The position numbers were made by a program, and so were the translations under genes. Source: Acidobacteriota bacterium (lineage in GTDB: Bacteria; Acidobacteriota; Vicinamibacteria; Vicinamibacterales; CAVVIG01). Taken from it: DNA of 41,533 nucleotides. The stretch spans positions 1-41,533 of the forward strand of contig JACPZW010000033.1 in assembly GCA_016195265.1 (NCBI GenBank), written 5' to 3'. The first letter of the stretch is position 1, and each line of letters begins with the position of its first letter. This document shows, one piece after another, positions 40,060 to 41,533 of this stretch. The notes under the pieces were generated by a model, which was not told the origin of the DNA, searched no databases, and saw only the letters and a program-made list of their open reading frames with translations.

Positions 40060-41533
40060 TAATGCCTTTCGGAAATTCGGTCCGCGCTGAGTCATCGGAT
40101 TTGGAAGTGCAGCGGGCCTTGGGTCGATTGATTGTGCAGGAGCCGTGGCCACCGCGTGACGGGTTGCCGGACGGCACGCGGATAGCTGCGCGACCGCCGC
40201 GGGGCGGTGACACACCGGCCCATTTGTGTGTAGACGCGCGAGAAGAACGTATCCATCTGGCGCTTCGTCATGATGTCATCGAATTGGGTGATCGCGAGCC
40301 ACGACGCGCGAACCCAGTCCAGCACTTTCGCAAAACTCACACGCACGATGGGCACGTGGTCGGGCGCAGCCCGCGCTCGTTCGGTGGCGATCAACGCGCT
40401 CACGAGGATGAGGGCGGCGATTTCCTGCGCCGCCGTCTCGACGGTGTGACTTTGCAGCACCGCCGTCCTCCGCACCTGTCGTTTCAGTTCGCGGAAATAC
40501 AGCTCGTGCTCCCACCGCTGGGCGTACAGCTGCGCAAGTTCCAACGCCGGCGCGGTCCGCGGGTCCATCAGACTGGTCCACAGGCGCAGTTCGTGCGCGC
40601 GGTGGCCCTGACGTCCGACGCGCACGCGAATCTCGCGCACCTCGAGCCACTCGATGACACGGTTGGGAGAATGCGGATCGCGGACGCGGAGGCCGACGCG
40701 CCGTGTGCCGTCGCGCAGCCGTTTGACCACCCGCGGCTTGACCGTCCGGGAAGCGCGGAGCAGGAACTGACTGCCGACGCGCCGGCACGCCAGCTGTGCC
40801 GCGCGGGCAAAGGCGACCACGCCATACAAGCGGTCGCCGAGCAACACGGCCCGCGTGGGCAGCTGGGCCAGCAGGCGCTGCGCCAACGCCCACTCGGATT
40901 CGCCGTGCCGGCCGATCGCGGCCGCCAGCGGATTGTGCAGCCCCAGCTCCAACAGCACGCCCGTCGTGATTTTGGCAAACGCCGCGCGCCCGCGCCGTGT
41001 GCGAGCCTTCGGCAGGGTGTCGACGATCTGCGGCGTGTTGATCAGACTGAATTGCGTGCCATCGAGCGCCACGACCCGCCACCCGCGCCAGAAGGCGCCC
41101 GGCTGCCGGCGCGTGGCCTGAGGCCGCAGCACGCGCTGCATCAAGTCGGCAAAGATCGCCCACGGCAGCCGGGCGCGACGATCCGCCCACGAGCTGTCGG
41201 CCAGCGGTTCGTCGAACAGCTGCGAGAAATGCTCGCTCAAGGTGCCCGCACCGCTCAGCACGTGAAAGGTCAGGGCCGGCAGCAGATCGGTCAACGGCAC
41301 GCGCGGCTTGCGGCCGCGTCGGCGCGGGACCGCTGGCAGCTCCCAGTTGGCCACGAGACGGTTCCAGGCCGCGAGAAAGCCAGCCGGTACCTTCGACCGC
41401 TTGAGCGCATCGAGCGTGCGGGACGCCCCTCGAGTCTGAGACCGGGAATGTTTCGTCATTCCCAGCGTAAGTACCGATTTCTCGCGAGAAGTACAAGAGG
41501 ATTCTCAACTCAACGAATTTCCGAAAGGCATTA
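40060..41533 (-). mobile_element. Complete IS4-family insertion sequence
   Basis: The 1474-bp element is bounded by perfect 20-bp terminal inverted repeats: TAATGCCTTTCGGAAATTCG at 40060-40079 and its complement at 41514-41533. It carries one DDE transposase. The window ends exactly at its outer end, so the target duplication cannot be checked. It sits 3 bases beyond the uvrC stop. Confidence 0.92.
40092..41459 (-). CDS. IS4-family DDE transposase
   Basis: This is a 455-residue transposase with a basic N-terminal DNA-binding part. The catalytic Asp residues are D133 (VVALDGTQF) and D209 (VLLGDRLYG), and the family's YREK signature is Y312-R315-E319-K326 (YAQRWEHELYFRELKRQ). All catalytic residues are present and the frame is intact, so the element may be active. 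Promoter TTGTAC (41491-41496), 17 bases, TACTTA (41468-41473) lies inside the element, overlapped by the palindrome TTCTCGCGAGAA (41479-41490). Confidence 0.93.
   Translation of the reverse strand: MTKHSRSQTRGASRTLDALKRSKVPAGFLAAWNRLVANWELPAVPRRRGRKPRVPLTDLLPALTFHVLSGAGTLSEHFSQLFDEPLADSSWADRRARLPWAIFADLMQRVLRPQATRRQPGAFWRGWRVVALDGTQFSLINTPQIVDTLPKARTRRGRAAFAKITTGVLLELGLHNPLAAAIGRHGESEWALAQRLLAQLPTRAVLLGDRLYGVVAFARAAQLACRRVGSQFLLRASRTVKPRVVKRLRDGTRRVGLRVRDPHSPNRVIEWLEVREIRVRVGRQGHRAHELRLWTSLMDPRTAPALELAQLYAQRWEHELYFRELKRQVRRTAVLQSHTVETAAQEIAALILVSALIATERARAAPDHVPIVRVSFAKVLDWVRASWLAITQFDDIMTKRQMDTFFSRVYTQMGRCVTAPRRSRSYPRAVRQPVTRWPRLLHNQSTQGPLHFQIR

Overview
The window is high-GC, gene-dense bacterial DNA. 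Its gene set (secreted 'PDGHPDLQG...YEYACHEGNY' proteins, c-type cytochromes fused to a copper-monooxygenase-like region, NHL/IPT proteins, several toxin-antitoxin pairs, many short hairpin repeats, TAGAAT/TACGAT-type -10 boxes) looks like a soil Acidobacteriota, perhaps Vicinamibacteria. That assignment is inference; there is no rRNA in the window. TGA is used normally as a stop, with one notable exception.

Layout. 1-2.3 kb is accessory DNA: the 3' end of an IS4-family element, a 5'-truncated clan-CD (caspase/CHAT-like) pseudogene, a RelB/RelE-like toxin-antitoxin pair bounded by integron attC-like sequence, a stranded Fis-type helix-turn-helix, and a VapBC pair. 2.5-4.2 kb holds a helical protein of unknown function and a two-domain glyoxalase. 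4.2-10.4 kb carries four paralogous secreted proteins of unknown function around an acyltransferase-3/SGNH protein. 10.6-11.8 kb holds a spermidine-synthase-like protein and a DUF411 protein whose first redox Cys codon is an in-frame TGA. 12.0-15.8 kb is a minus-strand operon of two c-type cytochrome/copper-monooxygenase-like proteins around a secreted beta-rich protein. Then come tRNA-Thr(CGT), a sulfite-dehydrogenase remnant, and a marR-doxX-nitroreductase cluster. 18.2-21.8 kb is uvrA-mpg, followed by a small membrane protein behind a 22-codon leader ORF and a secreted M1 aminopeptidase.

25.0-31.1 kb is a sulfur/methionine/threonine block with two cis-regulatory devices. A leader peptide with six Cys in eight codons is followed by a strong intrinsic terminator, then the siroheme genes and a siroheme sulfite/nitrite reductase: the form of a cysteine attenuator. 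A SAM-I riboswitch whose P1 3' strand overlaps the ribosome-binding site precedes hom-thrC. After this come a second vapBC, an HtrA protease divergent from efp, tdk, a membrane protein, a frameshifted Ku remnant, an IPT/NHL protein, a CDP-alcohol phosphatidyltransferase, uvrC, and a complete IS4-family element that ends exactly at the window edge.

Small dispersed repeats recur throughout and in four places lie in frame inside conserved genes: uvrA, mpg, uvrC and the 3' end of hom. The items most worth following are the candidate selenoprotein DUF411, the poly-Cys attenuator, the intragenic repeats in three DNA-repair genes, and the mirror-image divergent promoters.
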